64,000 bases of DNA from Saprospiraceae bacterium (GCA_016718505.1 JADKDE010000004.1:423751-487750); one strand, 5' to 3'; shown: positions 17,631-27,335, counted from the stretch's first letter. A program made the numbers and translations. Notes: generated from the sequence alone by a model not told the origin.

Positions 17631-18899
17631 TTAATGATCGTTGAGCGGCAATCCTCTTTTTTGATATTCTATCCAATTGATATTTTCATCCCCTTTGCGC
17701 TGTTCCACCATCGTGATACACTCGTCCACGGGGCAAACCAGTTTGCACAAATTACATCCTACACATTCTTCTTCATTGATGGTATAGGTATTGTAAGGAT
17801 TTCCATCCGCCTTGAAAATGGACTGATGGGATGTGTCTTCACAAGCAATATAACAAAGCCCACAATGGACACATTTATCTTGGTTTATGTTGGCAACGAT
17901 ATGAAAATTCAAATCTAATTTTTCCCAATCTGTAAGATACTGAACCGATTTTCCTCTAAATTCCTCAATACTGCGAAATCCTTTTGCATCCATCCAGTTG
18001 GACATCCCTTCGCAGAGATCTTCGATGATCCTAAATCCATATTTCATAGCAGCAGTACAAACTTGTACAGAAGATGAACCGAGCAAAATAAACTCTACAG
18101 CGTCTTCCCAAGTCGTTATCCCGCCGATTCCAGAAATCGGAACTTTATTCGTTAGTGGATTTTTAGAAAGCGTGGACAAGAATTTTAATGCAATTGGCTT
18201 GACCGCAGGTCCGCAATATCCACCATAAACAGATTGCCCACCAACATTTGGATTAGGCACCAAGGTGTCCAAATCTATGCCAGTAACCGATTGAATTGTA
18301 TTGATGAGAGAAAGCGCATCCGTGCCGCCTTGAATGGCCGCTAAACCCGTTGGTACGACAGAATGAACATTCGGAGTGAGTTTGGTAATCACAGGGATTG
18401 TTGCTGCTTCCATGACCCATTCCACGACCATTTTAGCTATTTCTGGGTCTTGTCCTACCACTGCGCCCATACCTCTTTCGATCATGCCGTGAGGACAACC
18501 AAAGTTGAGCTCGATGCCATGGGCACCCGTATCTTCAACTTGTTTTATTATCGTGTGCCAAGCTTCTCGATAGTTGTCAGCCATTAACGATACGATCATA
18601 GCCCTATCTGGAAATTCCCTGACGGTTTCTTTTATTTCTTGGAGATTTATGGCCAAGGGTCGATCAGATATCAATTCGATATTGTTGAATCCCATGATCT
18701 TCTGAGACCCAAAATTGACAGATGAATATCTAGACGAAACATTTTTTACTTGAGATCCCAAGGTTTTCCAAACTACGCCGCCCCAACCCGCTTCAAAAGC
18801 TCTGATGACGTTGTATTTCTTGTCAGTAGGTGGCGCAGATGCCAACCAAAATGGATTCGGGGATTTTATGCCTAAAAAATCTATACTTAAATCAGCCAT
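17631..18899 (-). CDS. preA: NAD-dependent dihydropyrimidine dehydrogenase subunit PreA
   Basis: PreA with PreT reduces uracil and thymine to dihydropyrimidines, the first step of reductive pyrimidine catabolism. The 422 residues comprise an FMN-binding TIM barrel (about 1-310) and a C-terminal ferredoxin domain with two 4Fe-4S motifs (CVHCGLCYIAC and CVGCNLCKLVCPVDEC, about 337-395). The active-site loop NFGCPHGMIERGMG holds catalytic Cys135. preT is not adjacent. The gene is followed by the cytosine deaminase after 18 bases, so they form an operon that turns cytosine into dihydrouracil. Confidence 0.93.
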   Translation of the reverse strand: MADLSIDFLGIKSPNPFWLASAPPTDKKYNVIRAFEAGWGGVVWKTLGSQVKNVSSRYSSVNFGSQKIMGFNNIELISDRPLAINLQEIKETVREFPDRAMIVSLMADNYREAWHTIIKQVEDTGAHGIELNFGCPHGMIERGMGAVVGQDPEIAKMVVEWVMEAATIPVITKLTPNVHSVVPTGLAAIQGGTDALSLINTIQSVTGIDLDTLVPNPNVGGQSVYGGYCGPAVKPIALKFLSTLSKNPLTNKVPISGIGGITTWEDAVEFILLGSSSVQVCTAAMKYGFRIIEDLCEGMSNWMDAKGFRSIEEFRGKSVQYLTDWEKLDLNFHIVANINQDKCVHCGLCYIACEDTSHQSIFKADGNPYNTYTINEEECVGCNLCKLVCPVDECITMVEQRKGDENINWIEYQKRGLPLNDH

Positions 18900-19088
18900 A
18901 ATGTTTATTTCATTTTTTCATTCAAATCAATACGTCTTAAAGGCCACAACTTTGCAGAAGCATCCCTTTCGACTGAAAGATAAAAATAAATTTTATTATT
19001 TCCCTTTTAAAATATAAAAAAATCGTAAAAAATAGCTTCTATATCACCAGAAAGTAGTGAAAAAAAGCTAAGTTAAGAATGAACTCGC

Positions 19089-20939
19089 TTACATTCTGTC
19101 AGGCATGTCTATGCCCAATAAATTCATAGAATGAGCAAGTAATCTGGCTGTAACTCGACATAGAACCAGCCTAAAATCTCTCGCACCAGGCTCTTTTGCC
19201 AACAATATGGAATTGTTGTGATAAAATTTATGATAATATTTGGCCAGTTGATATGCAAAATGTGCAACTACTGATGGATCGTAGGCATTACTGGCCTCTT
19301 CTAGTACGGATGGATAATAGTACAAATGAAGGATTATATCTTTTTCATCTTCGTTGATGTCTGTGTAAACATTTGAGTCCAAAACCAAATCTATTGGTGT
19401 TTTCCTCAACAAGGATTGAATACGCACGAAAGCATTTTGGATATAAGGCCCCGTATGTCCTTGCAAATCTACGGACTCCGAAGGGTCGAAAATCATTCGC
19501 TTTTTCGGCTGTACTTTAAGGATAAAAAATTTAATTGCCGCTAAGCTTATATCATTTACGATATCATTTTTTTCTGCAGGTGTCAATGCAGCCAATTCTT
19601 CTCTTTCGAGCGTATTGGTTGAGACCTCGGCAGTGATTTCATCGATCAAATCGTCTGCATCTACTACCGTACCTTCGCGAGATTTCATCCTTCCACTAGG
19701 CAACTCCACCATGCCATATGATAAATGAAACAAGCCATCTGCATAGGGTTCTTGCAGCTTTTTCATCGTCTCGAACAGTGCCTGAAAATGGTAGTTTTGC
19801 TCATCGGCTACTACGTATATCATTTTGCTAGGATTCCATTGCTTATAGCGCATATTGGCAGTACCTATGTCCTGTGTTATATATACAGAAGTGCCATCTG
19901 CTCTTAAAACTACTTTATGATCCAGTTTTTTGTCCGTAAGGTCTATCCATACAGAATTGTCAGTTTTTTTATAAAAAACCGATTTTTCGAGTCCTTCATT
20001 GATGATGTCTTTTCCTAATAAATAGGTATCAGATTCATAATCCAATTGATCAAAATCTACTCTTAGGCGTTTAAATGTTTCTGCAAATCCATCGTAAACC
20101 CAGCCATTGAGTTGGGCCCACAATGCTTTAATTTCGGGGTCTCCCTCTTCCCATTTTTGGAGCATTTTGCGAGCCTGCAAACCCAAATTACTTTCTAGGT
20201 TGAAATAATCATTTTTATTTCTTTTGAAAAAATCAGATTGGGTTTCATTTTCTTTCTTTTTCTCCTCATAGATAGCCTTGCCAGCAGTAGATTCTTGCCA
20301 GGCCGCATATTCTTCTTTGAACTTTTGCTCGAAAAGTACATACATATCACCTACAAGATGATCGCCTTTCTTGGTGGGTGTTGGGACTTGTCCTTCTCCG
20401 AACAATTGCCATGCCAACATAGACTTACAGATGGCTATTCCGCGATCATTGATGATTTGCACTTTCTTCACGTCGTACCCTTGCGTTGCAAGTATTTTGT
20501 AGGTACTCCATCCCAACAATATATTGCGAACATGACCAAGATGTAGGGGTTTATTGGTGTTAGGGGAGCAAAATTCTACAAGTACTGTTTTTCCATTTCG
20601 AGGTTTAATACCATACTCAAGATCGTTTGATATTTTGTTTAATATCTCCAGCAATTCCTTATTGGACAATTTCAGATTCAAAAAGCCTTTGATCACTTGA
20701 AATTCGACAAAATCTGTATCGTTTTGCAGGATAAAATTACCCAAGTCTGCAGCTACTTTTTCTGGAGGTAAATTTATAGCTTTTGCTATATTGAAAACCG
20801 TCAAAGTAAAGTCTCCATCATGGTCTTTTTTTGTTGCTGTAATCCATTGGAGAGGAATCTCCATTTCTAGATTGAAATTCTCTGACAAGAATCGCTTGAT
20901 TAAAACTTGCAACTTGGATTCTACAAAATTATATGACAT
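19089..20939 (-). CDS. argS: Arginine--tRNA ligase
   Basis: Class I synthetase of 616 residues that charges tRNA-Arg. The HIGH-type motif is in KPLHLGHVRNILLGWS (about 134-149). The KMSKS equivalent is degenerate (SGRMKSREGTVV), as is usual for ArgS. The N-terminal Add-1 domain (about 1-110) and the DALR anticodon-binding domain with the ending ARLLAHSMNLLGIDMPDRM are complete. It stands alone, with AT-rich gaps on both sides. A tRNA-Arg gene lies elsewhere in the window at 61967. Confidence 0.96.
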   Translation of the reverse strand: MSYNFVESKLQVLIKRFLSENFNLEMEIPLQWITATKKDHDGDFTLTVFNIAKAINLPPEKVAADLGNFILQNDTDFVEFQVIKGFLNLKLSNKELLEILNKISNDLEYGIKPRNGKTVLVEFCSPNTNKPLHLGHVRNILLGWSTYKILATQGYDVKKVQIINDRGIAICKSMLAWQLFGEGQVPTPTKKGDHLVGDMYVLFEQKFKEEYAAWQESTAGKAIYEEKKKENETQSDFFKRNKNDYFNLESNLGLQARKMLQKWEEGDPEIKALWAQLNGWVYDGFAETFKRLRVDFDQLDYESDTYLLGKDIINEGLEKSVFYKKTDNSVWIDLTDKKLDHKVVLRADGTSVYITQDIGTANMRYKQWNPSKMIYVVADEQNYHFQALFETMKKLQEPYADGLFHLSYGMVELPSGRMKSREGTVVDADDLIDEITAEVSTNTLEREELAALTPAEKNDIVNDISLAAIKFFILKVQPKKRMIFDPSESVDLQGHTGPYIQNAFVRIQSLLRKTPIDLVLDSNVYTDINEDEKDIILHLYYYPSVLEEASNAYDPSVVAHFAYQLAKYYHKFYHNNSILLAKEPGARDFRLVLCRVTARLLAHSMNLLGIDMPDRM

Positions 20940-21138
20940 TTTCGAATATGTATTAAACTTTAAAAAAGAGGACTATTGGTATCAATTATAAATAAAAATA
21001 ACTCAAATATGTTCTAAAATGACTTCATTCGAATGCTATTCAGGTATATTTGGAAATGACCCGATACGAGTATGTTGTATCTTATGGATCTCACGAATGA
21101 AGATATCTAATCGATAGAAATAAAAGGGATAAAATCCA

Positions 21139-21252
21139 TCAAAAGGGTTGGATGATTAATAAAAAAATCAACAAAACCAAAGCAAGTATCACAATGCTTT
21201 CACGTAGGTATTTGCTAAAAATATCGGGCATAGCCCAAGGGCTGAACTTCAT
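21139..21252 (-). CDS. 37-residue small membrane protein, not previously named
   Basis: A short open frame with ATG at 21252 and TGA at 21139. The product has a soluble N-terminal half (starting MKFSPWAMPDIFSKYL) and one strongly hydrophobic helix (about 19-35: SIVILALVLLIFLLIIQ), a single-pass membrane layout. It has a good promoter 30 bases upstream (TTTG, 22 bases, TACTTTTG). It is unlike random translation: the membrane helix is uninterrupted and the start codon sits at the right distance from the promoter. Function is unknown. Confidence 0.6.
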   Translation of the reverse strand: MKFSPWAMPDIFSKYLRESIVILALVLLIFLLIIQPF

Positions 21253-21281
21253 CTTGAAAGTTAGTTTTTGTTTTACGAATC

Positions 21282-21315
21282 CAAAAGTACAAATTAGAAA
21301 TTAAAAGGATTCAAA
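21282..21315 (-). promoter_or_regulatory. Promoter of the 37-residue membrane protein gene
   Basis: On the - strand TTTG (21315-21312) and TACTTTTG (21289-21282) are separated by 22 bases, close to the Bacteroidota sigma-A layout of TTTG and TAnnTTTG. The predicted transcript would start near 21275 with a leader of about 20-25 bases. Confidence 0.5.
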
Positions 21316-21698
21316 TTTTAAGAAATGTCCTAAAAATTGAAATTTAACATTTTAATTCCATTGCTATTTACATAACAAATATGATGCCATAACGATATTT
21401 TATAATATAAATAATGGTTTTAAATAATTGGTATTACGGCTAATATCCAAAATTAAATATCACAATTAGGTAAAATATAGTAACAATAGCTCTATGATTT
21501 ATATTTGAATTTATTTTTTAATAAAATCGTTCAACTTACATGGTGATATAAAATGGCCCAATCCTTGAATTGATTTTAAGTCGAGTGTTTTAGAACCTAA
21601 AAAAACTGCGAAAATTCGTAATACTAAGCTTAAAATGCCTTACATTCGCACCTTCTAATCAAGAAAATTTAAATTATCATTCAAAAGGAAAAACAAGT
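21316..21698 (+). other. AT-rich intergenic stretch without a visible gene
   Basis: This 383-base stretch between the small-protein promoter and the esterase gene is very AT-rich and has no open frame with coding character and no strong hairpin. The last 60 bases contain TACATTCG (21641-21648 region), an imperfect -7-like box that could serve the esterase gene. Confidence 0.4.
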
Positions 21699-22430
21699 AT
21701 GAATAGAGTTCTCGATCAGTGGTTTAGTCCATCGCTCAATAAAAATATGGAAATCGTCACTTACGGTCATTTTGGATTTGCACTTTTAATGTTGCCTACA
21801 GCAGCTGCGGACTACCTTGAGTACGAACGTTTTTTGCTAATCGATGCCATAAAACCTCTAATAGAATCGGGTAAGGTCAAAGTTTTCTCTATAAATAGCA
21901 TCAATTCAGAATCATGGCTTAACAAGAAAATGTATCCTCGGCACAAAAGCATAAGGCATCAACAATTCAATGATTATATTTACAACGAAGTAATTCCTTA
22001 TATCAAGGCGCATACAAGTGCAGATACTCCAATTATAACAACAGGTGCATCTTTGGGAGCTTTACATGCTTGTAATTTGTTCTTTAAAAGACCAGATCTG
22101 ATAGCAGGTACCATTGCGATGAGCGGAAATTACGATTTAACTACCTACACTGATGACTATTTTGACACGGATGTTTATTTTAACAGCCCGATGAGTTATC
22201 TCCAAAATCTGAACGACGATTATTATTTGCCATTGATGAGAAAAAGCAAACACATACATATCTTGTCTGGAAGTGGAAACTACGAGACGCCAAATGCTTC
22301 TCGCAAGTTTTCTGCCTTATTGGATTCAAAGGGAATTCCTCATGATCTCGATATCTGGGGATCTGATATGCCACACGATTGGCCTACTTGGAGAGCTATG
22401 CTGCCCCATGTCTTGGGCGCGAAATTTTAG
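21699..22430 (+). CDS. Putative esterase (alpha/beta hydrolase, esterase D-like)
   Basis: The 243 residues fit the putative-esterase branch of alpha/beta hydrolases. The nucleophile elbow is TGASLGALHA (about 128-137), followed by helices and a late histidine in MPHDWPTWR (about 228-236); an Asp in the HDLDIWGSD region could complete the triad. There is no signal peptide, so it is cytoplasmic. Substrate is unknown. It opens the + strand run that continues to the methyltransferase gene at 34909, but it probably has its own terminator or promoter break before the GT5 gene. Confidence 0.8.
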   Translation: MNRVLDQWFSPSLNKNMEIVTYGHFGFALLMLPTAAADYLEYERFLLIDAIKPLIESGKVKVFSINSINSESWLNKKMYPRHKSIRHQQFNDYIYNEVIPYIKAHTSADTPIITTGASLGALHACNLFFKRPDLIAGTIAMSGNYDLTTYTDDYFDTDVYFNSPMSYLQNLNDDYYLPLMRKSKHIHILSGSGNYETPNASRKFSALLDSKGIPHDLDIWGSDMPHDWPTWRAMLPHVLGAKF

Positions 22431-22468
22431 ACCAACTAAGATTATTATAGTTTGTAGTTCATTTGTCG

Positions 22469-22476
22469 TATCTTTG
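22469..22476 (+). promoter_or_regulatory. Candidate -7 box for the GT5 gene
   Basis: TATCTTTG fits TAnnTTTG and lies 39 bases before the ATG at 22516. A TTTG at 22451-22454 is only 14 bases upstream, closer than usual. Confidence 0.4.
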
Positions 22477-22515
22477 CACGATTAACGTGTAGATTACTTT
22501 TGTAAAGTATTGAAA

Positions 22516-23322
22516 ATGAGTAAAAAAAGGATATTATTTGTAACTCAGGAGATGGACCCCTATACATTGGATACGGAAGTATCGAATTTGGTTAGGAACT
22601 TGCCTATCAGCCTAGGAGAGGCAGGATATGACCTTAGGGTATTGATGCCATGCTTTGGAGTTATCAATGAAAGGAGGCACAAGCTACACGAAGTAGTAAG
22701 ACTGTCTGGAATGAATATCATCGTGGACGATGACGATTATCCTTTGATCATAAAAGTGGCGTCCATTCCAAATTCTAGAATGCAAGTTTATTTTTTAGAT
22801 AATTTCGAATTATTCAAAAGAAAATTCATTTTCAAGAATGAAGAGGGTGAATTTTTTGATGACAATCTCGAAAGATTGTTTTTTTTCAATAAAAGTGCTA
22901 TCGAAATAGTTAGAAAATTTGGTTGGGCTCCAGATATAGTTTACTTACACGGTTGGATGACGAGCTTGATACCAATGTACCTAAAAACCACTTATAAGAC
23001 AGATCCCATATTCAAACAATCCAAAATTGTTTATGCTGCTTACAACCATGAAAAGGATAACTTTTTAGCGGAGAATTTTCACCAAAAAGCTACCACAAAT
23101 CAAATGGTAGAGGCTGATATCAAGCATTTCTATACAGATAAGCAACTAAATTTGCACCAAGGTGCATCTAAGTACTCAGATTGTGTAATTGTCACTTCTG
23201 ATGAAATGGATGAAGCTACCTTGACTGGGATAAAGTCAAAATGCAAGAATATACAATATGTTCAGGGTGAAGACACGTTGTTACAGTTGACTTTAAATAT
23301 TTTTACAAAAATTCTGAAATAA
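22516..23322 (+). CDS. Short glycogen/starch synthase-like protein (GT5 N-terminal domain only)
   Basis: The protein covers only the GT5 catalytic N-terminal domain: RILFVTQEMDPYT near the start, LGEAGYDLRVLMPCFG, and PDIVYLHGWMTSLIPMYLK in the middle. At 268 residues it lacks the C-terminal GT-B half that binds ADP-glucose, so glycogen synthase activity is doubtful. The ATG at 22516 is chosen over an in-frame TTG at 22510. It is followed after 14 bases by a DUF4270 gene and then glmS, a conserved Bacteroidota neighbourhood as I recall it, where such short forms are usual, so it is not a recent truncation. Confidence 0.78.
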   Translation: MSKKRILFVTQEMDPYTLDTEVSNLVRNLPISLGEAGYDLRVLMPCFGVINERRHKLHEVVRLSGMNIIVDDDDYPLIIKVASIPNSRMQVYFLDNFELFKRKFIFKNEEGEFFDDNLERLFFFNKSAIEIVRKFGWAPDIVYLHGWMTSLIPMYLKTTYKTDPIFKQSKIVYAAYNHEKDNFLAENFHQKATTNQMVEADIKHFYTDKQLNLHQGASKYSDCVIVTSDEMDEATLTGIKSKCKNIQYVQGEDTLLQLTLNIFTKILK

Positions 23323-23336
23323 GACCTTTCGTGTTA

Positions 23337-24722
23337 ATGAAAATAATAAACTTAAATAGCTTTAACGCTTTTGTTTTTGGTATAGTAATCGTCTTTTTCG
23401 CAACCAGTTGCAACAAAGATTCAGAAATAGGAAAATCACTCATAGCTCTTGACGAAATAAAGGTTGCCTTCGACGATACTTTGAAAGTTACGGGACATAC
23501 TATAGCAGGACAGCCTGTTATAACCTACGATGCTTCACAAACTACTAAAGGAAATATTTACCTTTTAGGAAAAGTAAATGATCCTATTTTTGGAAAATCT
23601 GAAGCAGAAATGTATCTGCAAATAGAAAAATTGGACACTGCAACGCCATTCAAAGGACATAGACTCGATTCTATAGTTTTGGTGCTTCCTTATGACACGA
23701 CAGCTTTGTACTTGTGGGGGGATACACTTAAACAATTTAGTTTAGAGGTAAGAAAACTGACCGATACATTGCCTTCTACTGCCAAAGTAAGAGATTTTTA
23801 CTCCAATGTTTCTTATCCTAGTGGAGAACTTTTGGGTAGCCTAAATAATTTTTATCCCCGACCCAAGACTGGTTCTACAGAAATTGATTGCAATTCGATC
23901 CCTGGTCGATGTGATACCAATGCAGTCAATCCGTCGCTTAGGATTCGATTAGATCAGGCTTTTGGGCAGACTATTATGGATTTGCCTGATACAGTACTTA
24001 ACAATATTTCTGCCTTCAGAAGAGCAATGAAAGGTGTTCATATAAGATCTGTAGGTAATACAGATTGTATTCTAGGGTTTGATTTCGATCTTCCTGTTCG
24101 AGATGGTGCCATAAGATTGTATTATACCAAAAATGATACAGCAAAGTTTAGTTTTATTTTGCCTTTATCATTCGCGTCTCCCAAAACAAACTATTTTAAA
24201 ATCGATGGAAGCTCGGCTCCGATACAACAATATATAGGAAATACATCTGTGGATACCATTTTATTCATTCAGGGAATGTCAGGGCCTATGGCAAAAATAG
24301 AATTGCCAGATTTAACTACATTGAATAGAAACATCATCAATTATGCCGAATTAGAATTGACGGTTTTGGATCAAAGCAACGACCTCGCGTTGTATCAAAA
24401 TAAGGTGCCTCCGCAGTTGATGGTTTACCAAAAAAGAGGAAACCAATTCGAAATGGTGGATGACGCTTTCCTTTCATTGAGTGCAGGGTTCAGTGCATTC
24501 AGGTATTTTGGCGGATATTTAATAAAAAATGATTCTACGGGTGTAAAATCATTTAAAATAAACTTATCGACCTACTTGCAACGGGTAGCAAAAAACCAAG
24601 CTTCAAGGACTATATATATTTCTTTGTTTAACGAAGCAGAAAATCCAAGACGTTTGATATTGGCTGGCCCTAACCATCCAAAGCATCCAATCAAGTTGAA
24701 AGTAGCATATACTAAACTTTAG
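23337..24722 (+). CDS. DUF4270 lipoprotein
   Basis: The 461-residue product has a lipoprotein signal peptide ending in FFATSC (about 16-21 from the ATG at 23337; an in-frame GTG at 23331 is less likely) and the acidic/lysine start CNKDSEIG. The body matches DUF4270: KVTGHTIAGQPV, a segment on bonds to a substrate surface (LGKVNDPIFGKSEAEMYLQ), and repeated beta strands to the end. It should be an outer-membrane or surface lipoprotein. Function is not established. It sits between the short GT5 gene and glmS. Confidence 0.85.
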   Translation: MKIINLNSFNAFVFGIVIVFFATSCNKDSEIGKSLIALDEIKVAFDDTLKVTGHTIAGQPVITYDASQTTKGNIYLLGKVNDPIFGKSEAEMYLQIEKLDTATPFKGHRLDSIVLVLPYDTTALYLWGDTLKQFSLEVRKLTDTLPSTAKVRDFYSNVSYPSGELLGSLNNFYPRPKTGSTEIDCNSIPGRCDTNAVNPSLRIRLDQAFGQTIMDLPDTVLNNISAFRRAMKGVHIRSVGNTDCILGFDFDLPVRDGAIRLYYTKNDTAKFSFILPLSFASPKTNYFKIDGSSAPIQQYIGNTSVDTILFIQGMSGPMAKIELPDLTTLNRNIINYAELELTVLDQSNDLALYQNKVPPQLMVYQKRGNQFEMVDDAFLSLSAGFSAFRYFGGYLIKNDSTGVKSFKINLSTYLQRVAKNQASRTIYISLFNEAENPRRLILAGPNHPKHPIKLKVAYTKL

Positions 24723-24732
24723 TCGTTTATAA

Positions 24733-24766
24733 TTGTAAATAATGTCATCCATTATTTGTAAATTTG
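24733..24766 (+). promoter_or_regulatory. Candidate promoter for glmS
   Basis: ATTG/TTG at 24732-24735 and TAAATTTG at 24759-24766, 23 bases apart, resemble TTTG and TAnnTTTG. The ATG is 28 bases further on. Spacing is slightly longer than usual. Confidence 0.4.
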
Positions 24767-24793
24767 AAATATTATATTTAAAAAAATAGCAAT

Positions 24794-26629
24794 ATGTGTG
24801 GTATTGTAGGTTATATTGGAAAGCAAGAAGCATATCCAATCATCATTAAAGGCTTGCAAAGGTTGGAGTATAGAGGGTATGATAGTGCAGGTGTGGCAAT
24901 TTTGGATGGAGACTTAAAGATGTTTAAAAAGAAAGGAAAAGTATCCGATCTGGAAGCATCGGTTAAGGGCTTAAATACAAGCGGCAATGTAGGTATTGGT
25001 CATACTAGATGGGCTACTCACGGACCTCCTAACGATGTCAATGCTCACCCACATTATTCACACAATCAACGTCTTGCGATTATTCATAACGGGATAATTG
25101 AAAATTATTCTACATTAAAATCTGCGTTAGAGAATCTTGGTCATACTTTTATTAGCGATACAGATACAGAAGTGTTGGTTCACGTCATCGAAGAATTTCA
25201 AAAAAGAGATGGGCTAAAGCTTGAGGAGGCAGTTCGTAAAGCGCTAAAAAGGGTTATTGGTGCCTATGCAATCGTGGTAGTTGACAAGGAAGATCCCAAT
25301 AAATTGGTAGCTGCTAGAAAAGCCAGTCCGCTTGTTATCGGCCTTGGAAAAGACGAATTTTTTATAGCATCTGATGCGACCCCCATCATCGAATATACCA
25401 ACAGAGTCATTTACTTGCAGGATGAAGAAATTGCGATCATTCATCACAATTCTTTAGAAATCATCAACATCGAAAATGAAGTGCAAGATCCAGAGATCCA
25501 TGAGCTGGAAATGAAATTGGAAGCACTTGAAAAAGGTGGTTATGATTCTTTCATGCTAAAGGAAATTTATCAACAGCCCGATACCATAGCAGATGGTATG
25601 AGAGGTCGAATAAATGTTGAGGAAGGTTGGATAAAATTAGGAGGTATCAACGAATTCCAAGAACGTATCAAGAAAGCAAAGAGACTTATCATCGTCGCCT
25701 GTGGGACTTCGTGGCATGCGGGTTTGATAGGGGAGTATCTTGTCGAAGATCTAGCTAGATTGCCTGTAGAGGTTGAGTATGCTTCAGAATTCAGGTACAG
25801 GAACCCTGTCATCAATGAAGATGATGTAGTTATTGCCTTGTCCCAATCTGGTGAGACTGCGGACACGCTCGCCGCTCTAGAATTGGCGAAGGACAAGGGA
25901 GCATTAATTTATGGAATAGTAAACGTCGTTGGTTCATCCATAGCTAGACTCACCCATGCTGGGTCTTATATTCACGCTGGTCCAGAAATTGGGGTTGCAT
26001 CTACTAAAGCATTTACAGGGCAACTTACACTATTGACACTGCTTGCTATGCGTATAGCACAGCTGAGAGATAGCGTAGACAAAGAGTTTTTAGGGAAATT
26101 AATGAAAGAGTTGGTAAATATTCCTGATAAAATTCGCCAAGTCCTCGAACTGAATGAAAAGGTTAGATATATTGCTTCAGAAATACAAGATAGCCCTAAT
26201 GCCATTTATCTTGGTCGTGGATACAATTTCCCCGTGGCCCTAGAAGGTGCACTGAAACTAAAAGAAATCTCTTATATTCACGCCGAAGGTTATCCTGCAG
26301 CAGAAATGAAGCACGGGCCAATTGCATTGATAGATGAAAAAATGCCTGTGGTTGTCCTCGCTAATAATACCAATAACTACGACAAAGTTGTCAGCAATAT
26401 ACAGGAAGTAAAGGCTCGGAAAGGTATCGTCATAGCTATCGTCAATGAAGGCGACACGGAAATCAAAAAGATAGCAGATTATACCATTGAAATTCCAGCC
26501 ACCATGGACGAATTGGCTCCATTCCTATCAGTCATACCATTGCAACTTTTGTCCTATCATATAGCTATAATGAGGGGCTGCAATGTTGATCAACCTAGAA
26601 ATTTAGCAAAATCAGTGACAGTCGAATAA
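24794..26629 (+). CDS. glmS: Glutamine--fructose-6-phosphate aminotransferase (isomerizing)
   Basis: GlmS makes glucosamine-6-phosphate, the entry step to UDP-GlcNAc for peptidoglycan and lipid A. The 611 residues are complete. The N-terminal class II glutaminase starts with MCGIVGYIG (Cys2 nucleophile after Met removal) and has RLEYRGYDSAG and HTRWATHG. Two SIS sugar-isomerase domains follow (about 290-430 and 460-600), with CGTSWHAG and the ending QPRNLAKSVTVE. No glmS ribozyme is expected or seen. It is followed after 9 bases by the DUF4290 gene. Confidence 0.97.
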   Translation: MCGIVGYIGKQEAYPIIIKGLQRLEYRGYDSAGVAILDGDLKMFKKKGKVSDLEASVKGLNTSGNVGIGHTRWATHGPPNDVNAHPHYSHNQRLAIIHNGIIENYSTLKSALENLGHTFISDTDTEVLVHVIEEFQKRDGLKLEEAVRKALKRVIGAYAIVVVDKEDPNKLVAARKASPLVIGLGKDEFFIASDATPIIEYTNRVIYLQDEEIAIIHHNSLEIINIENEVQDPEIHELEMKLEALEKGGYDSFMLKEIYQQPDTIADGMRGRINVEEGWIKLGGINEFQERIKKAKRLIIVACGTSWHAGLIGEYLVEDLARLPVEVEYASEFRYRNPVINEDDVVIALSQSGETADTLAALELAKDKGALIYGIVNVVGSSIARLTHAGSYIHAGPEIGVASTKAFTGQLTLLTLLAMRIAQLRDSVDKEFLGKLMKELVNIPDKIRQVLELNEKVRYIASEIQDSPNAIYLGRGYNFPVALEGALKLKEISYIHAEGYPAAEMKHGPIALIDEKMPVVVLANNTNNYDKVVSNIQEVKARKGIVIAIVNEGDTEIKKIADYTIEIPATMDELAPFLSVIPLQLLSYHIAIMRGCNVDQPRNLAKSVTVE

Positions 26630-26638
26630 AAAATAATT

Positions 26639-27301
26639 ATGAAAGAATTAAATATGGAATATAATTCGCAAAGAGAAAGTTTGCGGATTTCAGAATATGG
26701 TCGGTATATACAAAAATTAGTATCTGCAGCCAAAAAGATAGAAAAAAAAGACGTAAGACAGGCCTATGTCGAAAAGATAATCCAACTCATGTTTCTACTG
26801 CAACCCAATGCAAAAAACTATGAAGATTATAAGGAAAAACTCTGGAAACACATTTATATCATCGCAGATTTTGATTTAGATGTAGATCCACCAGAAGGCA
26901 TTACTTTTTCTCATGGTGAATATTTTAAAAAGCCACCAACTCTCGAATATCCAAAGCCATTGATGGAATTTAGACACTATGGCAACCATTTGAAGTCCAT
27001 GATTAATAAAGCGATTTTAATGGAGGATCAAGCGAAAAAGGCAGCTTTTACTGAATTAATCGGCAATTTTATGAAATTGGCCTATTCTACCTATAACAAA
27101 GAGCATTATATCAATGATAATATCATCGTAAATGACTTAAATAAACTTAGCAATGGCAATCTTAAATTTGAAGATAATGTTAATTTGGATGCATTGACCA
27201 ACGCTAATCCTAAGAAAAACTACGTTCAAAGCAATCCACCTCCTAAAAACAACAAGAAAAAAAGCAATAACAATCGAAATAAATACAAGCGAACTAACTG
27301 A
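26639..27301 (+). CDS. DUF4290 protein
   Basis: The 220-residue protein has a helical N-terminal domain matching DUF4290 (SEYGRYIQKLVSAAKKI, then LMFLLQPNAKNYEDYKEKLW, and DVDPPEGITFSHGE) and a basic Lys/Asn-rich tail (about 195-220), which could bind nucleic acid or be disordered. Function is unknown. It begins 9 bases after glmS and has no signal peptide. The start is the first ATG (26639); a second Met at residue 6 is an alternative. Confidence 0.82.
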   Translation: MKELNMEYNSQRESLRISEYGRYIQKLVSAAKKIEKKDVRQAYVEKIIQLMFLLQPNAKNYEDYKEKLWKHIYIIADFDLDVDPPEGITFSHGEYFKKPPTLEYPKPLMEFRHYGNHLKSMINKAILMEDQAKKAAFTELIGNFMKLAYSTYNKEHYINDNIIVNDLNKLSNGNLKFEDNVNLDALTNANPKKNYVQSNPPPKNNKKKSNNNRNKYKRTN

Positions 27302-27335
27302 GATTAAGTATATTGTATATGATAAATTTTTTATT

